64,000 bases of DNA. Source: CAIKMD01 sp963729935. Its GTDB lineage: Bacteria; Pseudomonadota; Alphaproteobacteria; ATCC43930; CGMCC-115725. The notes beneath the pieces were generated by a model. That model did no database searches, was not told the origin of the DNA, and worked only from the letters and a program-made list of their open reading frames with translations. Below are positions 52,753 through 60,821 of this stretch, piece after piece. The stretch lies in assembly GCA_963729935.1 (NCBI GenBank), contig CAVSPW010000002.1:310001-374000 (forward strand), in the 5' to 3' direction. The translations under genes were made by a program, and so were the position numbers. Position 1 is the stretch's first letter. Each line of letters starts with the position of its first letter.

Positions 52753-52926
52753 CGGCTCCCGCTCTGCTCGACCTTTCGCGTTGCTCCATGTCGCGCGCCC
52801 ATAGCACGCGCGCAGCTGGGCAGCGGCGCGGAAGTCTCCTCACGCTTGCGGGGCGCCAAGGCGCGCGCCAAGCTGCGTTGTCGCCGCAAACAGGGGCAGA
52901 GCCCCGTGGCACCTGGGAGGACACGC

Positions 52927-54126
52927 ATGAAAGTCTTTCTCTTCGATCTTCTGCCTTATGGCGAGCAGCTCGAGCATCTGAAGACGGGCAGCGAGCTGCC
53001 CTACCCGCTGCCGCGCCGGCATTTCAACGCCGATGTCGCGATGCGCACCTATGCCGAGCACTTGGACGCCTGGGAAGAAGCCGACCGCCTGGGCTTCGAC
53101 GGCATCGGCTTCAACGAACATCACTGCTCGCCCTATGGGCTGATGAACTCCCCCAATCTCATGGCGGCCTCGGCGGCGCAGCGCACGAAGCGCGCGAAGC
53201 TCCTGATCTACGGCAATCTCCTGCCGCTGCACGAGCCGCTGCGTCTCGCCGAAGAGCTCGCCATGCTCGATTGCCTCTCGCGCGGCAGGCTGATCTCCGG
53301 CTTCGCGCGCGGCATTCCGCGCGAATACCAGGTGCACAACGTGCCGCTCGCGCAATCCCGCGCGCGCTTCGAGGAAGCCTACGACATCATCACCCGCGCC
53401 TGGAGCGAAGAGGTCTTCTCCTATGAAGGCAAGTTCTGGTCCTATAAGGACGTCGCGATCTGGCCGCGCCCGGCGCAGCGCCCGCACCCGCCGGTCTGGA
53501 TCCCGGTCACCGGCAGCAAGGAATCGATCGAGTTCGCGGCCGCGCATGACATCACCATCACGCCGGGCCTGCGGCCGGGCGGGCTGCAGGAGGACATGAT
53601 CCGCCTTTACGCCAAATGCCTGGGCGCGCGCGGCAAGACGGTCACGCCCGATCACCTGACGGTGAGCGTCAACGCCTATGTCGCGAACAGCAAGGCGCAA
53701 GCGGTGAAGGAAAACGCTCCCTATTTCCTCTATTTCAACCGCACGCTCTTCAGCCACGGCAATTTCACCGAGACCAGCATCGGCCAGGCCCAGGGCTATA
53801 TGTCGAAACAGTCGATCGATTATGTGCGGCCCGAGAATTTGCACGAGGTCGAGCGCGCGCGGGCGGATTACCGCAACATGACGCTGGACGACGTCTCTCG
53901 CATGGCCGAGCGGCTCGCCTGGGGCACGCCCGACGAGGTCGCCGAGCGCATCATCGCCGTCGCCTCGCGCGCCGGCGCCGGCACGGTGCAGGTGATGATG
54001 AACGCCGGCGCCATGCCGCAGGAGATGTTCCTCGAACAGATCCGCCGCTTCGCGCGCGAGGTGATGCCGCGGCTCCAAGCCCACGCCATCACAAGCGTGC
54101 CGGTCGCGGAAGAGGCGGTGGCGTAA
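52927..54126 (+). CDS. Luciferase-like (LLM class) flavin-dependent monooxygenase
   Basis: A 399-residue luciferase-fold protein starting MKVFLFDLLPYGEQLEHL after GGGAGG. Conserved parts are GFDGIGFNEHHCSPYGLMNS, AAQRTKRAKLLIYGNLLPLH, LDCLSRGRLISGFARGIPRE and RPHPPVWIPVTGSKESIEF. It should use FMNH2 and oxygen on a small organic substrate, with a reductase encoded elsewhere. It resembles the LLM protein at 8.2-9.2 kb only at superfamily level. Its 3' end abuts a truncated higB, so the downstream border of this gene is a rearrangement point. Confidence 0.9.
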   Translation: MKVFLFDLLPYGEQLEHLKTGSELPYPLPRRHFNADVAMRTYAEHLDAWEEADRLGFDGIGFNEHHCSPYGLMNSPNLMAASAAQRTKRAKLLIYGNLLPLHEPLRLAEELAMLDCLSRGRLISGFARGIPREYQVHNVPLAQSRARFEEAYDIITRAWSEEVFSYEGKFWSYKDVAIWPRPAQRPHPPVWIPVTGSKESIEFAAAHDITITPGLRPGGLQEDMIRLYAKCLGARGKTVTPDHLTVSVNAYVANSKAQAVKENAPYFLYFNRTLFSHGNFTETSIGQAQGYMSKQSIDYVRPENLHEVERARADYRNMTLDDVSRMAERLAWGTPDEVAERIIAVASRAGAGTVQVMMNAGAMPQEMFLEQIRRFAREVMPRLQAHAITSVPVAEEAVA

Positions 54127-54150
54127 ATCGCCGCTCCTCGATCGGCGCGG

Positions 54151-54306
54151 CTCGAAGATTTAGCCGGACTACCGTCCAATCGATTGGAAGCGCTGAAGGG
54201 CGATCGAGCCGGACAATCCAGCATCAGGATCGACGACCAGTGGCGCGTTTGTTTCCACTGGGAAAAGGACGGAGCGGACCATGTCGAAATCTGCGATTAC
54301 CATTGA
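54151..54306 (+). pseudogene. 5'-truncated HigB toxin remnant
   Basis: A frame without start codon reads LEDLAGLPSNRLEALKGDRA then GQSSIRIDDQWRVCFHWEKD and ends EICDYH at 54306. This is the C-terminal half of a HigB/RelE-fold mRNA interferase (about 52 of about 92 residues). The first 40 or so residues, which include a start and the first helices, are missing; upstream sequence is the end of the LLM gene. It overlaps the higA start by 26 bases. The catalytic C-terminal strands are kept but no functional toxin is expected. Confidence 0.75.
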
Positions 54307-54604
54307 TGCGGCGACCGATGGGCTGCGGCCCGTTCACCCCGGTAAAATCTTGGGCGAGGAGCTTGCCGAGCTGGCGCTTTCGGCGAATGCCTTTGCCGCA
54401 AAGATCAAGGTGCCGACCAATCGCGTCACCGAAATCCTCGCCGGCCGGCGCAGCATCACGGCCGAGACCGCATTGCGTTTGGGACGTTTTTTCGGCACCA
54501 GCGCCCAGTTCTGGATGAACCTGCAGACGAGCTACGACCTCAAGACGGCGGCCGCCGAAGCCGGCAAGACCATCCTTCGCCAAGTCCGGCCGCGCGCAGC
54601 ATGA
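54281..54604 (+). CDS. higA: HigA-family antitoxin, toxin partner truncated
   Basis: A 107-residue XRE-type antitoxin. It has HPGKILGEELAELALSANAF (about 20-39), then an HTH KIKVPTNRVTEILAGRRSIT and ALRLGRFFGTSAQFWMNLQ, the HigA hallmark. The first 18 residues are a family-variable extension encoded inside the end of higB. HigA normally binds HigB and represses the higBA promoter. Here higB has lost its 5' part and with it the usual promoter, so the gene may be silent or serve as a solitary repressor/anti-toxin. Confidence 0.88.
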   Translation: MSKSAITIDAATDGLRPVHPGKILGEELAELALSANAFAAKIKVPTNRVTEILAGRRSITAETALRLGRFFGTSAQFWMNLQTSYDLKTAAAEAGKTILRQVRPRAA

Positions 54605-54672
54605 GGCTTCCGGTGAGCGGGAGCATACGGATTTTTGTCCATCTGCTTGGCAGGTAAATCGCCGTCTTTGGG

Positions 54673-55608
54673 TCAGTTCCGCCCCAACACCTGCATCAGC
54701 TCCGTCCATTCGCGCTTCGACATTCCGCTCGCGGCCTGATCGACCGGCTCGCCCGCGAGCATCTTCCTCACCGCCGCCAGCGCATTGGCCGACAATTGCG
54801 CGCCGCCCAAGCGGTATTGCCGGAAGGCTTCGGCCGTCATCGGGACCCAGCGCTCGAGCGTGTCGATCATCGCCTCGGCATAGACGCGGATCTCGTATTG
54901 CGCATGCGCGTCGGCGCGCAGGCTTAAAAAATTCAGGAGATTGTGCAGGTCGGTCTTCCAATACCATTGCGTATAGAAGTTGAGCGATAGGTTCATGCGC
55001 GCCAATTCGCGCGCGAGACCCGATCGGCTCTCGTCGATCGCCTTGCCGCTCTCGTCCTCGTTGAGCATGAAGGCGTAATCGCGATAGACGCGGTCGGCAT
55101 CTTCGCGCAGGAGATCGAGCACGCGGGCCGCCTCGTCGGCCGGCAAGGCGTCGCCGCGCCCTTGACGGTTGGTCGCGGATTGCACCGCCAGGTGCTCGGG
55201 CGAGGGCAGATAGAATTCCTTGTCGAGGATCGAATAGCGCGCCGAATATTCGTTCACATTGGCGGTGCGGTGGCGGATCCATTGCCGCGCGACGAAGATC
55301 GGCAGCTTGACGTGATATTTGATCTCGCACATCTCGAAGGGCGTGGTGTGCCGGTGCCGCATCAGATATTGGATGAGGCCCCTGTCCTCGCTGACGCGCT
55401 TGGTGCCCTTGCCATAGGAGACGCGCGCCGCCTGCACCACCGCGCCGTCGTCGCCCATATAGTCGATCACCCGGACGAAGCCGTGATCCAGAACGGGAAT
55501 GGGCTTGAAGAGAATTTCCTCGAGCGCCGGGACGGTCGCGCGTCGCGTCGGCGCGGACTGATCGCGCGCCGCTTCGATTTCGGCTTGTTCTTGGGGTTTG
55601 AGGGGCAT
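54673..55608 (-). CDS. thyX: FAD-dependent thymidylate synthase
   Basis: A 311-residue ThyX. The signature RHRTANVNEYSARYS is at residues 112-126. Other conserved parts are YLMRHRHTTPFEMCEIKYHV and NFLSLRADAHAQYEIRVYAE. It methylates dUMP with methylenetetrahydrofolate and reduced FAD, releasing tetrahydrofolate, so cells may not need thyA/folA coupling. The last 113 bp of coding sequence are duplicated at 50117-50229. The gene is divergent from ssrA; its 3' end faces higA. Confidence 0.95.
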   Translation of the reverse strand: MPLKPQEQAEIEAARDQSAPTRRATVPALEEILFKPIPVLDHGFVRVIDYMGDDGAVVQAARVSYGKGTKRVSEDRGLIQYLMRHRHTTPFEMCEIKYHVKLPIFVARQWIRHRTANVNEYSARYSILDKEFYLPSPEHLAVQSATNRQGRGDALPADEAARVLDLLREDADRVYRDYAFMLNEDESGKAIDESRSGLARELARMNLSLNFYTQWYWKTDLHNLLNFLSLRADAHAQYEIRVYAEAMIDTLERWVPMTAEAFRQYRLGGAQLSANALAAVRKMLAGEPVDQAASGMSKREWTELMQVLGRN

Positions 55609-55736
55609 GATGCGGTCACTCTAACGGTCCCGCCGCGGCGCTCCAAGGGCAACTCGGCTCCGCCCGCCGACGAGCCCCGGCAAAACATGGCGAAAGAAAG
55701 TCCGCATTTTGCGGCAAATGCAACTCGGGAACGGCG

Positions 55737-55764
55737 TTGTCTCTTAACCGAAAATGCCTATATT
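55737..55764 (+). promoter_or_regulatory. Promoter of ssrA
   Basis: TTGTCT (55737-55742) and TATATT (55759-55764) are separated by 16 bases, a good sigma-70 type pair. It would start transcription near 55771, just before the acceptor half of the tmRNA. Confidence 0.65.
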
Positions 55765-55770
55765 GAGCGT

Positions 55771-56080
55771 GTCGGGAAACCGACTATGGCGATACACGGC
55801 GCATGAAATAAGCGTTGCGGACCCGGGGGCAGTACCCGGCGCCTCCACCAATTTCCCGTCGCGGCGTTCGCGGCGGGCCTTACGGGGGCGAATTAGGATC
55901 GACGCGCGTAATAAAGATGTTTGCTGTCGCCCGGCATGATACCGCCGTTATCGGGTCACAACCTAAGTGCGAACGACAACGTCGCACCAGAGGCACTCGC
56001 GGCCTAATCCCCTTGCGGGGATGAAAGCTTAGAGCTACTCGCGGTTCGGGGGGCACCGGGCAACAGAAGCCCCCCACTGA
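55771..56080 (+). ncRNA. ssrA: Two-piece (circularly permuted) tmRNA
   Basis: The gene order is reversed relative to one-piece tmRNA. First comes the acceptor half, with a T arm (GGACCCGGGGGCAGTACCC) and 3' end GCGCCTCCACCA at 55850. A 33-base intervening segment follows, then the coding half from GGGGGCGAATTAGG at 55884. GGGGGCG pairs with CGCCTCC to form the acceptor stem. The tag frame is GCG (55969) to TAA (56005-56007) and encodes ANDNVAPEALAA. A pseudoknot hairpin CCCC-TTGC-GGGG follows the tag, and GGGGGGC...GCCCCCC closes the 3' end. It rescues stalled ribosomes and marks proteins for ClpXP. The exact 5' and 3' ends are estimates. Confidence 0.92.
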
Positions 56081-56106
56081 ATGCCAACCGGGGAGCCCGC
56101 GCATCC

Positions 56107-56571
56107 GTGAAAGACCTTCTCCAATACGACAAGATGGTCGAGACCGCGTTGCGGGGCGTGGTGCGCGAGGCTTTGGCCCGCATCGCCGCGAGCGGCCTGC
56201 CCGGAACCCACCATTTCTATATCGCCTTCCGGACGCGGCTTCCGGGCGTCAAGATCTCCGAGGCGCTCGTCCAGCAATATCCCGAAGAGATGACCATCGT
56301 CCTCGAGCATCAGTTCTGGGATCTGGATGTCGAGGAAGACCGCTTTGCCGTGACGCTCTCTTTCCAGGGTCGCACGGAGCGTTTGAACATTCCCTACGAC
56401 GCGGTCACGTCTTTCACCGATCCTTCGGTGAAGTTCGGCCTGCAGTTCCAGCCCGGCGAGGGCGTGGCGCCGCCGACCGCGCCGGCGCCCAAGCCCGATC
56501 CCAAGAAGAAGGCGCAGAAGGAGGCCAAGACCGGCGAGGTCGTGGCGCTCAATTCCTTCCGCAAGAAATAA
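56107..56571 (+). CDS. sspB: ClpXP adaptor SspB, alphaproteobacterial type
   Basis: A 154-residue protein starting at GTG (MKDLLQYDKMVETALRGVV). The SspB-alpha fold is visible in GLPGTHHFYIAFRTRLPGVK, then YPEEMTIVLEHQFWDLDVEE and AVTSFTDPSVKFGLQFQP. The C-terminal tail is Pro/Lys-rich and ends VVALNSFRKK, fitting the ClpX-binding peptide at the end of a flexible linker. SspB binds the N-terminal part of the ssrA tag (the AND-N segment) and tethers tagged substrates to ClpX. It starts about 27 bases after the tmRNA gene, so tag and adaptor are encoded side by side. Confidence 0.92.
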   Translation: MKDLLQYDKMVETALRGVVREALARIAASGLPGTHHFYIAFRTRLPGVKISEALVQQYPEEMTIVLEHQFWDLDVEEDRFAVTLSFQGRTERLNIPYDAVTSFTDPSVKFGLQFQPGEGVAPPTAPAPKPDPKKKAQKEAKTGEVVALNSFRKK

Positions 56572-56587
56572 GCCGCCCCCGCACGAC

Positions 56588-58198
56588 ATGAACGATTTCA
56601 CCTTTCAGGAAATTTTCCCGCTGGGCGAGGATCAGGCGCCCTATCGCCTGCTCACCGCCGATCACGTCGGCCAGGCGCGCTTCAACAGCGAGAGCGTCAC
56701 GACCATCGAGCCGGCGGCGCTGACCTTGCTCGCGCAGCAAGCCTTCATCGATTGCGCCCATCTGCTGCGCCCCGGCCATCTGCAGCAGTTGAAGAATATC
56801 CTCGCCGACGCCGAGGCGTCGGACAATGACCGGTTCGTCGCCTTCGATTTGCTCAAAAACGCGAACATCGCCGCGGGCAAGGTGTTGCCGATGTGTCAGG
56901 ACACCGGCACGGCGATCGTGATGGGCAAGAAGGGACAGCGCGTCTGGACCGGAGGCGGCGACGCCGCGGCGCTGTCGGCCGGCATCCGGCGCACCTATAC
57001 CGAGACCAATCTGCGCTACAGCCAGCAGGCGCCCTTGTCGATGTTCAAGGAAGTGAACACCGGCGACAATCTCCCGGCGCAGATCGATCTCTTCGCCGAC
57101 GAGGGCGACCAATACAAATTTCTTTTCATCGCCAAGGGCGGCGGCTCGGCGAACAAGACCTTCCTGTTTCAGCAGACGCCGGCGGTGCTGAACCACGCGT
57201 CGCTGTTGAAATTCCTCGACGAGAAGATCCGCACGCTTGGGACGGCCGCCTGCCCGCCCTATCATCTCTCGATCGTCGTCGGCGGCACCTCGGCGGAAAT
57301 GAATTTGAAGACCGTGAAGCTCGCGAGCACGCGCTATCTCGACACGCTTCCGAGCGAGGGCAACGCGGCGGGCCAGGCCTTTCGCGACCGCGGTTTCGAG
57401 CAGGAGGTTCTGGGGCTGACGCGCGCGATGGGCATCGGCGCGCAATTCGGCGGCAAGTATTTCTGTCATGACGTGCGCGTCATCCGCCTGCCCCGCCATG
57501 GCGCGAGCGTGCCGGTCGGCATCGGCGTCTCCTGCGCCGCCGACCGCCAAATCCTGGGCAAGATCACCGCCAAGGGCGTCTTCCTCGAAGAACTCGAGAC
57601 CAATCCGGCGCAATATCTGCCGGAGCTCGACGAGACGAAGCTCGCGGGCGCGGTGGTGCGTATCGATCTGACCCGGCCGATGAGCGAGATCCGCGCTGCG
57701 CTCGCGCGCCATCCGATCAAGACGCGGCTGGCCTTGAGCGGGCCGCTCGTCGTCGCGCGCGACATCGCGCATGCCAAGCTCAAGGAACGCCTGGATCGCG
57801 GCGAAGGCTTGCCGCAATACATGAAGGACCACGCGGTCTATTACGCCGGCCCCGCCAAGACGCCCAAGGGTTTCGCATCGGGCTCGTTCGGGCCCACCAC
57901 GGCGGGGCGCATGGATTCCTACGTCGATCAATTCATGGCGGCGGGCGGCAGCTTCGTCACGCTCGCCAAGGGCAATCGCGGCACGGAAGTGCGCGAGGCC
58001 TGCAAGAAGCATGGCGGCTTCTATCTGGGCTCGATCGGCGGACCGGCCGCGCGGCTGGCGCAGGATTGCATCAAGAAGGTCGAGGTGATCGAATATCCCG
58101 AGCTCGGGATGGAGGCGATCTGGCGCATCGAAGTCGTCGACTTCCCGGCCTTCATCGTCATCGACGACAAGGGCAACGACTTCTTCGCCAAGCTCTGA
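56588..58198 (+). CDS. fumA: Fumarate hydratase, class I (Fe-S)
   Basis: A 536-residue class I fumarase. The first cluster Cys is in VLPMCQDTGTAIVMGKKG (about 102), with further Cys in TAACPPYHLSIVVGGT (about 222) and KYFCHDVRVIRLPRHG (about 296) as expected for a three-Cys [4Fe-4S] site. The C-terminal beta domain has SGPLVVARDIAHAKLKERLD and GSFGPTTAGRMDSYVDQFM. It interconverts fumarate and malate and is oxygen-sensitive. It follows sspB after 16 bp. A class II, iron-free fumarase (fumC) is encoded 2.6 kb further on, so both types are present. Confidence 0.94.
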   Translation: MNDFTFQEIFPLGEDQAPYRLLTADHVGQARFNSESVTTIEPAALTLLAQQAFIDCAHLLRPGHLQQLKNILADAEASDNDRFVAFDLLKNANIAAGKVLPMCQDTGTAIVMGKKGQRVWTGGGDAAALSAGIRRTYTETNLRYSQQAPLSMFKEVNTGDNLPAQIDLFADEGDQYKFLFIAKGGGSANKTFLFQQTPAVLNHASLLKFLDEKIRTLGTAACPPYHLSIVVGGTSAEMNLKTVKLASTRYLDTLPSEGNAAGQAFRDRGFEQEVLGLTRAMGIGAQFGGKYFCHDVRVIRLPRHGASVPVGIGVSCAADRQILGKITAKGVFLEELETNPAQYLPELDETKLAGAVVRIDLTRPMSEIRAALARHPIKTRLALSGPLVVARDIAHAKLKERLDRGEGLPQYMKDHAVYYAGPAKTPKGFASGSFGPTTAGRMDSYVDQFMAAGGSFVTLAKGNRGTEVREACKKHGGFYLGSIGGPAARLAQDCIKKVEVIEYPELGMEAIWRIEVVDFPAFIVIDDKGNDFFAKL

Positions 58199-58210
58199 CC
58201 GGTTGCTCGC

Positions 58211-58690
58211 TTGCGCGGCCGCGGCAACCATCTCAGCAACCCGGGCCGCGCCCTTCGCCGGGACACGGGCGTCGCGCGCGCAAGCGAAGCCCAGGACGGA
58301 TTCATCGCCTATGTCACCGACCAGATGCGCCCTTGGGCAGGCGTCTCGTCGCGCCGCCTGTTCGGCGGTCACGGCATTTATCGCGGCGAGCGGATCTTCG
58401 CCATCGTCACGCGCGACACGCTTTATTTTCGCACCGATGGGATCAACCGGCCGGATTTCGAGGCCGCCGGCATGGGACCCTTGCGGGTCGGCAAATCGGG
58501 CCGCGAACGCATCGCGCTTTCCTATCACGAGGTTCCCGCCGAGGTGATCGAGGAGCCCGAGCAACTGGCGCAATGGGCGGAGCGCGCCTTCGCCGCCGCC
58601 TTGCGCCGCGCCGAAGCGAAGGCCCCGCGCGCCAAGACCACGCGCCGCCATCCGGCAAGCCGGTCGTCGTTGAAGCGGCGAAAGGACTGA
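58211..58690 (+). CDS. TfoX/Sxy N-terminal domain protein
   Basis: The domain runs from about residue 27 to 120: AYVTDQMRPWAGVSSRRLFG, GHGIYRGERIFAIVTRDTLYF and a late LSYHEVPAEVIEEPEQLAQW. This is the TfoX N-terminal fold, found in competence regulators of gammaproteobacteria but also in stand-alone proteins of unknown role in alphaproteobacteria. The C-terminal 35 residues are Lys/Arg-rich. Start is uncertain: the only usable codon upstream of the domain is TTG 58211. It ends three bases before the sigma-factor gene start, so they may be cotranscribed. Confidence 0.8.
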   Translation: MRGRGNHLSNPGRALRRDTGVARASEAQDGFIAYVTDQMRPWAGVSSRRLFGGHGIYRGERIFAIVTRDTLYFRTDGINRPDFEAAGMGPLRVGKSGRERIALSYHEVPAEVIEEPEQLAQWAERAFAAALRRAEAKAPRAKTTRRHPASRSSLKRRKD

Positions 58691-58693
58691 CGC

Positions 58694-59233
58694 GTGGCCG
58701 ACGCCGTCAATCTCGAAGCGCTGGCTCGCGGCGACAAGGCGGCGTGGGACGGGTTCGTCCGCCGTTACGCCGGCCTCATTCTCTCGGCCGTGCGCAGTTC
58801 GGCACGCATGGGCACCGAATTGGACGATCTCGTGCAGGAGGTGTTCACCCGGCTTTGCAAGGACGATTTCCGCCTGCTCAAAACCTACGATCCCGCGCGC
58901 GCCGGATTGTCGACCTGGCTGACTATCGTCGCCCGCAGCACGGCGCGCGACATTCAGCGCCGGCGCCAACTCGCCGTGACGCCGATCGATTCGGTGCCCG
59001 AGATCGCGCTCGCGGTGACCGACGAGCCGCGCGAGAAAGTGCGGCTGCCCGATGGACTGTTGTCGCCGCGGCAGACGCTGATCTTGGGGCTGATCTACGA
59101 GCGCGACATGGAGGTATCCGAGATCGCGACGCATCTGGGAATCGATCCGCAAACCGTGCGCAGCACGCATCACAAGGCGATGCTCAAGCTGCGCAGCCAT
59201 TTTGCGGTCGCCGAGAAGCCGGCGAAAAGCTAG
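58694..59233 (+). CDS. ECF-type RNA polymerase sigma factor
   Basis: A 179-residue sigma-70 family protein starting at GTG. Region 2 is about 15-85, with ELDDLVQEVFTRLCKDDFRL and STWLTIVARSTARDIQRRRQ. Region 4 is about 120-172, with LSPRQTLILGLIYERDMEVS and IATHLGIDPQTVRSTHHKAM. It lacks region 3, as usual for ECF factors. It directs polymerase to a small regulon, held in check by an anti-sigma factor; the next gene is a good candidate (71 bp downstream). The third gene is a periplasmic stress-sensor type protein, suggesting envelope or metal stress as signal. Confidence 0.9.
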   Translation: MADAVNLEALARGDKAAWDGFVRRYAGLILSAVRSSARMGTELDDLVQEVFTRLCKDDFRLLKTYDPARAGLSTWLTIVARSTARDIQRRRQLAVTPIDSVPEIALAVTDEPREKVRLPDGLLSPRQTLILGLIYERDMEVSEIATHLGIDPQTVRSTHHKAMLKLRSHFAVAEKPAKS

Positions 59234-59304
59234 GCTGTTCAGGCCCTTGAACGATGGGGATGGCGGTCGATTTCGGTGCCTAAAACCAAGCGAGGAGACA
59301 AAAG

Positions 59305-59823
59305 ATGGGCAAATTGGGGGCTGGGGAAGAGGAGCGGCAATTGTGGCTGCGTTGGCGCGCGCTGGGCGAGGCCGCGGCAGCCATGCCCAATGCGATGGAT
59401 CTGGCCGCCTATGCCGAGAACCGGCTGAGCGAAAGCGAGGCCGAGACCGTCGAGAACTGGCTTGCCGCGGATCCCGCGGCCTGGACGGAATTGGAGGCGG
59501 CACGCCGCGCCGCGCCGCATGATGACGCCTCGGCGAGCGAGGCGTTGATTGCCAGGGCTTGTGCACTCGTTACGGATTTGTCCGCCCTGCCGGCGGACGG
59601 CAAGATCGTCGCCCTGCGTCGGCCGGCGCCTGTCTGGCGCAACGCGCTCGCTTGGGGCAGCGTCGCGGCCAGCCTCGTCGCGACCAGCCTCGTCGGCTTT
59701 TCCATGGGTGGCGATGTCTATCGAAGCCTTTCGCTGACCCAGGTCGCGGCGGACGCTTCCACCGACGCGCTCGAAGCGTCTTCCACTCTCGATACCTATT
59801 TCGCCGACGATTCCGGCACATGA
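59305..59823 (+). CDS. Putative membrane anti-sigma factor
   Basis: A 172-residue protein with a helical cytoplasmic N-terminus (about 1-105). It has the anti-sigma-like pattern MDLAAYAENRLSESEAETVE, then NWLAADPAAWTELEAARRA. One transmembrane helix (about 114-136, LAWGSVAASLVATSLVGFSM) and a short periplasmic tail follow. No HxxxCxxC zinc motif is present. GCGAGGAG precedes the ATG. It lies between the ECF sigma gene and a CpxP/Spy-like gene, overlapping the latter by four bases, and should bind and sequester the sigma factor until a signal arrives. Confidence 0.75.
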   Translation: MGKLGAGEEERQLWLRWRALGEAAAAMPNAMDLAAYAENRLSESEAETVENWLAADPAAWTELEAARRAAPHDDASASEALIARACALVTDLSALPADGKIVALRRPAPVWRNALAWGSVAASLVATSLVGFSMGGDVYRSLSLTQVAADASTDALEASSTLDTYFADDSGT

Positions 59824-60323
59824 CCAGCGTGGCGGCATCGGACCCGCGAACGGGGTGGCGCGGGCGGCTGGTCTGGATCGCTTTGGCGCTCTCGCTCACG
59901 CTCAATGTATTTTTCGTCGGCGGCCTGGTTTGGGTGAGGACCTTCATGCATCCGCCGCCGCCTCCTCTCGAGAGGATGCAGCGGCTCGGCGAGACGCTCA
60001 ATCTGACTCCGGATCAACACGTGGCTTTCGAGCAATTCGTGCGCGGGCTCCGCCAGCGCGCCCGCGCCGTGCGCGAATCCACGCGGCCGCTGGTGCTTCA
60101 GATCTGGGCAGAGCTCGCCAAGCCCGCGCCCGACGACGCCCAAGTGACGAAGCTGGGCGAGCAGGTCAATGGCGACCGTATCGCCTTTCAGCACGAGGTT
60201 TCCGTTGCGATGCTGAGCTTCATCAAGACGCTGAATCCCGAGCAACGCGCCCATCTGGCGCAGATCGCCAGTACCGCGCGGGACGAACCGACCCGCCGCC
60301 TCCTCCAGCTCGTGGCACCCTAG
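59820..60323 (+). CDS. Periplasmic stress-sensor protein (CpxP/Spy/CnrX-like)
   Basis: A 167-residue protein anchored by one N-terminal transmembrane helix (about 17-40, VWIALALSLTLNVFFVGGLV). The periplasmic helical part has PPPPPLERMQRLGETLNLTP, then DQHVAFEQFVRGLRQRARAV, and TLNPEQRAHLAQI near the end. The LTPDQ/LNPEQR pair is the mark of the LTXXQ/heavy-metal resistance family. Such proteins sense metals or misfolded proteins and pass the signal to an anti-sigma factor. Its start overlaps the anti-sigma stop (ATGA). The end is convergent with the next gene, overlapping by four bases. Confidence 0.82.
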   Translation: MTSVAASDPRTGWRGRLVWIALALSLTLNVFFVGGLVWVRTFMHPPPPPLERMQRLGETLNLTPDQHVAFEQFVRGLRQRARAVRESTRPLVLQIWAELAKPAPDDAQVTKLGEQVNGDRIAFQHEVSVAMLSFIKTLNPEQRAHLAQIASTARDEPTRRLLQLVAP

Positions 60324-60676
60324 TCGTTCGGGTGCTTCAAGCGCGTAAGGTGGTCGTAGGATGGCCGCTGCGCGCCGAGACCGCAAACCACGTAGTCGAG
60401 GCTCGCTTCGGTCTTCCAGACCGGGTGCTCGCCCTTATGCCAGGGATCGCCGATCATTTCGGCATCCGTGATGTCGACGAGCGGGAAGCAACGCCACGCG
60501 CCCTCCGGCCCAAGGCCCGACACGCTGCCCCCGGCATATTGGAAGGCGAGCAGCTTTTGCTGCGAATCCTTGTAGCCGAGCGCCACCGGGCAGATATCGC
60601 GCCGCAACCCACCGGCCTCGATGCGCACGCAATGATGCAACTCGATCGCACGTTTCAAAGTGTCGTAGATCGCCAT
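60320..60676 (-). CDS. Hypothetical protein, WYL-domain-like
   Basis: A 118-residue protein starting MAIYDTLKRAIELHHCVRIE at 60676. The core reads PVALGYKDSQQKLLAFQYAG, then GSVSGLGPEGAWRCFPLVDI. It resembles the small Sm-like beta fold of WYL domains that sense nucleotides or other ligands, but without the HTH found in full regulators. A longer start (GTG 60724) adds 16 unlikely residues. It is convergent with the CpxP-like gene and divergent from fumC. Function unknown. Confidence 0.7.
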   Translation of the reverse strand: MAIYDTLKRAIELHHCVRIEAGGLRRDICPVALGYKDSQQKLLAFQYAGGSVSGLGPEGAWRCFPLVDITDAEMIGDPWHKGEHPVWKTEASLDYVVCGLGAQRPSYDHLTRLKHPND

Positions 60677-60821
60677 GGTCGGCACCTCATCCGGGCTCAC
60701 CCCCCGCCTGCGCCCATCAACCACCCAAAACCGATAAGAATTGGCAAACGCCTTGCCCGGGACGGCGCTTTGGCGAAGGCGCGGCTTCGCCTATCCTGCG
60801 CCGGCTAGCGAGGAGGTAACC

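Noticed and set aside
56003..56027. CCCC-TTGC-GGGG hairpin as a terminator
   Set aside because: It lies inside the coding half of the tmRNA just after the tag stop codon and is part of its folded structure. No T run follows.
56549..59566. 1005-codon open frame on the reverse strand
   Set aside because: It runs antisense across fumA, the TfoX gene, the sigma gene and part of the anti-sigma gene. Its translation is Arg/His/Asp-rich and low in recognisable motifs. It is a by-product of GC-rich codon use in the real genes.
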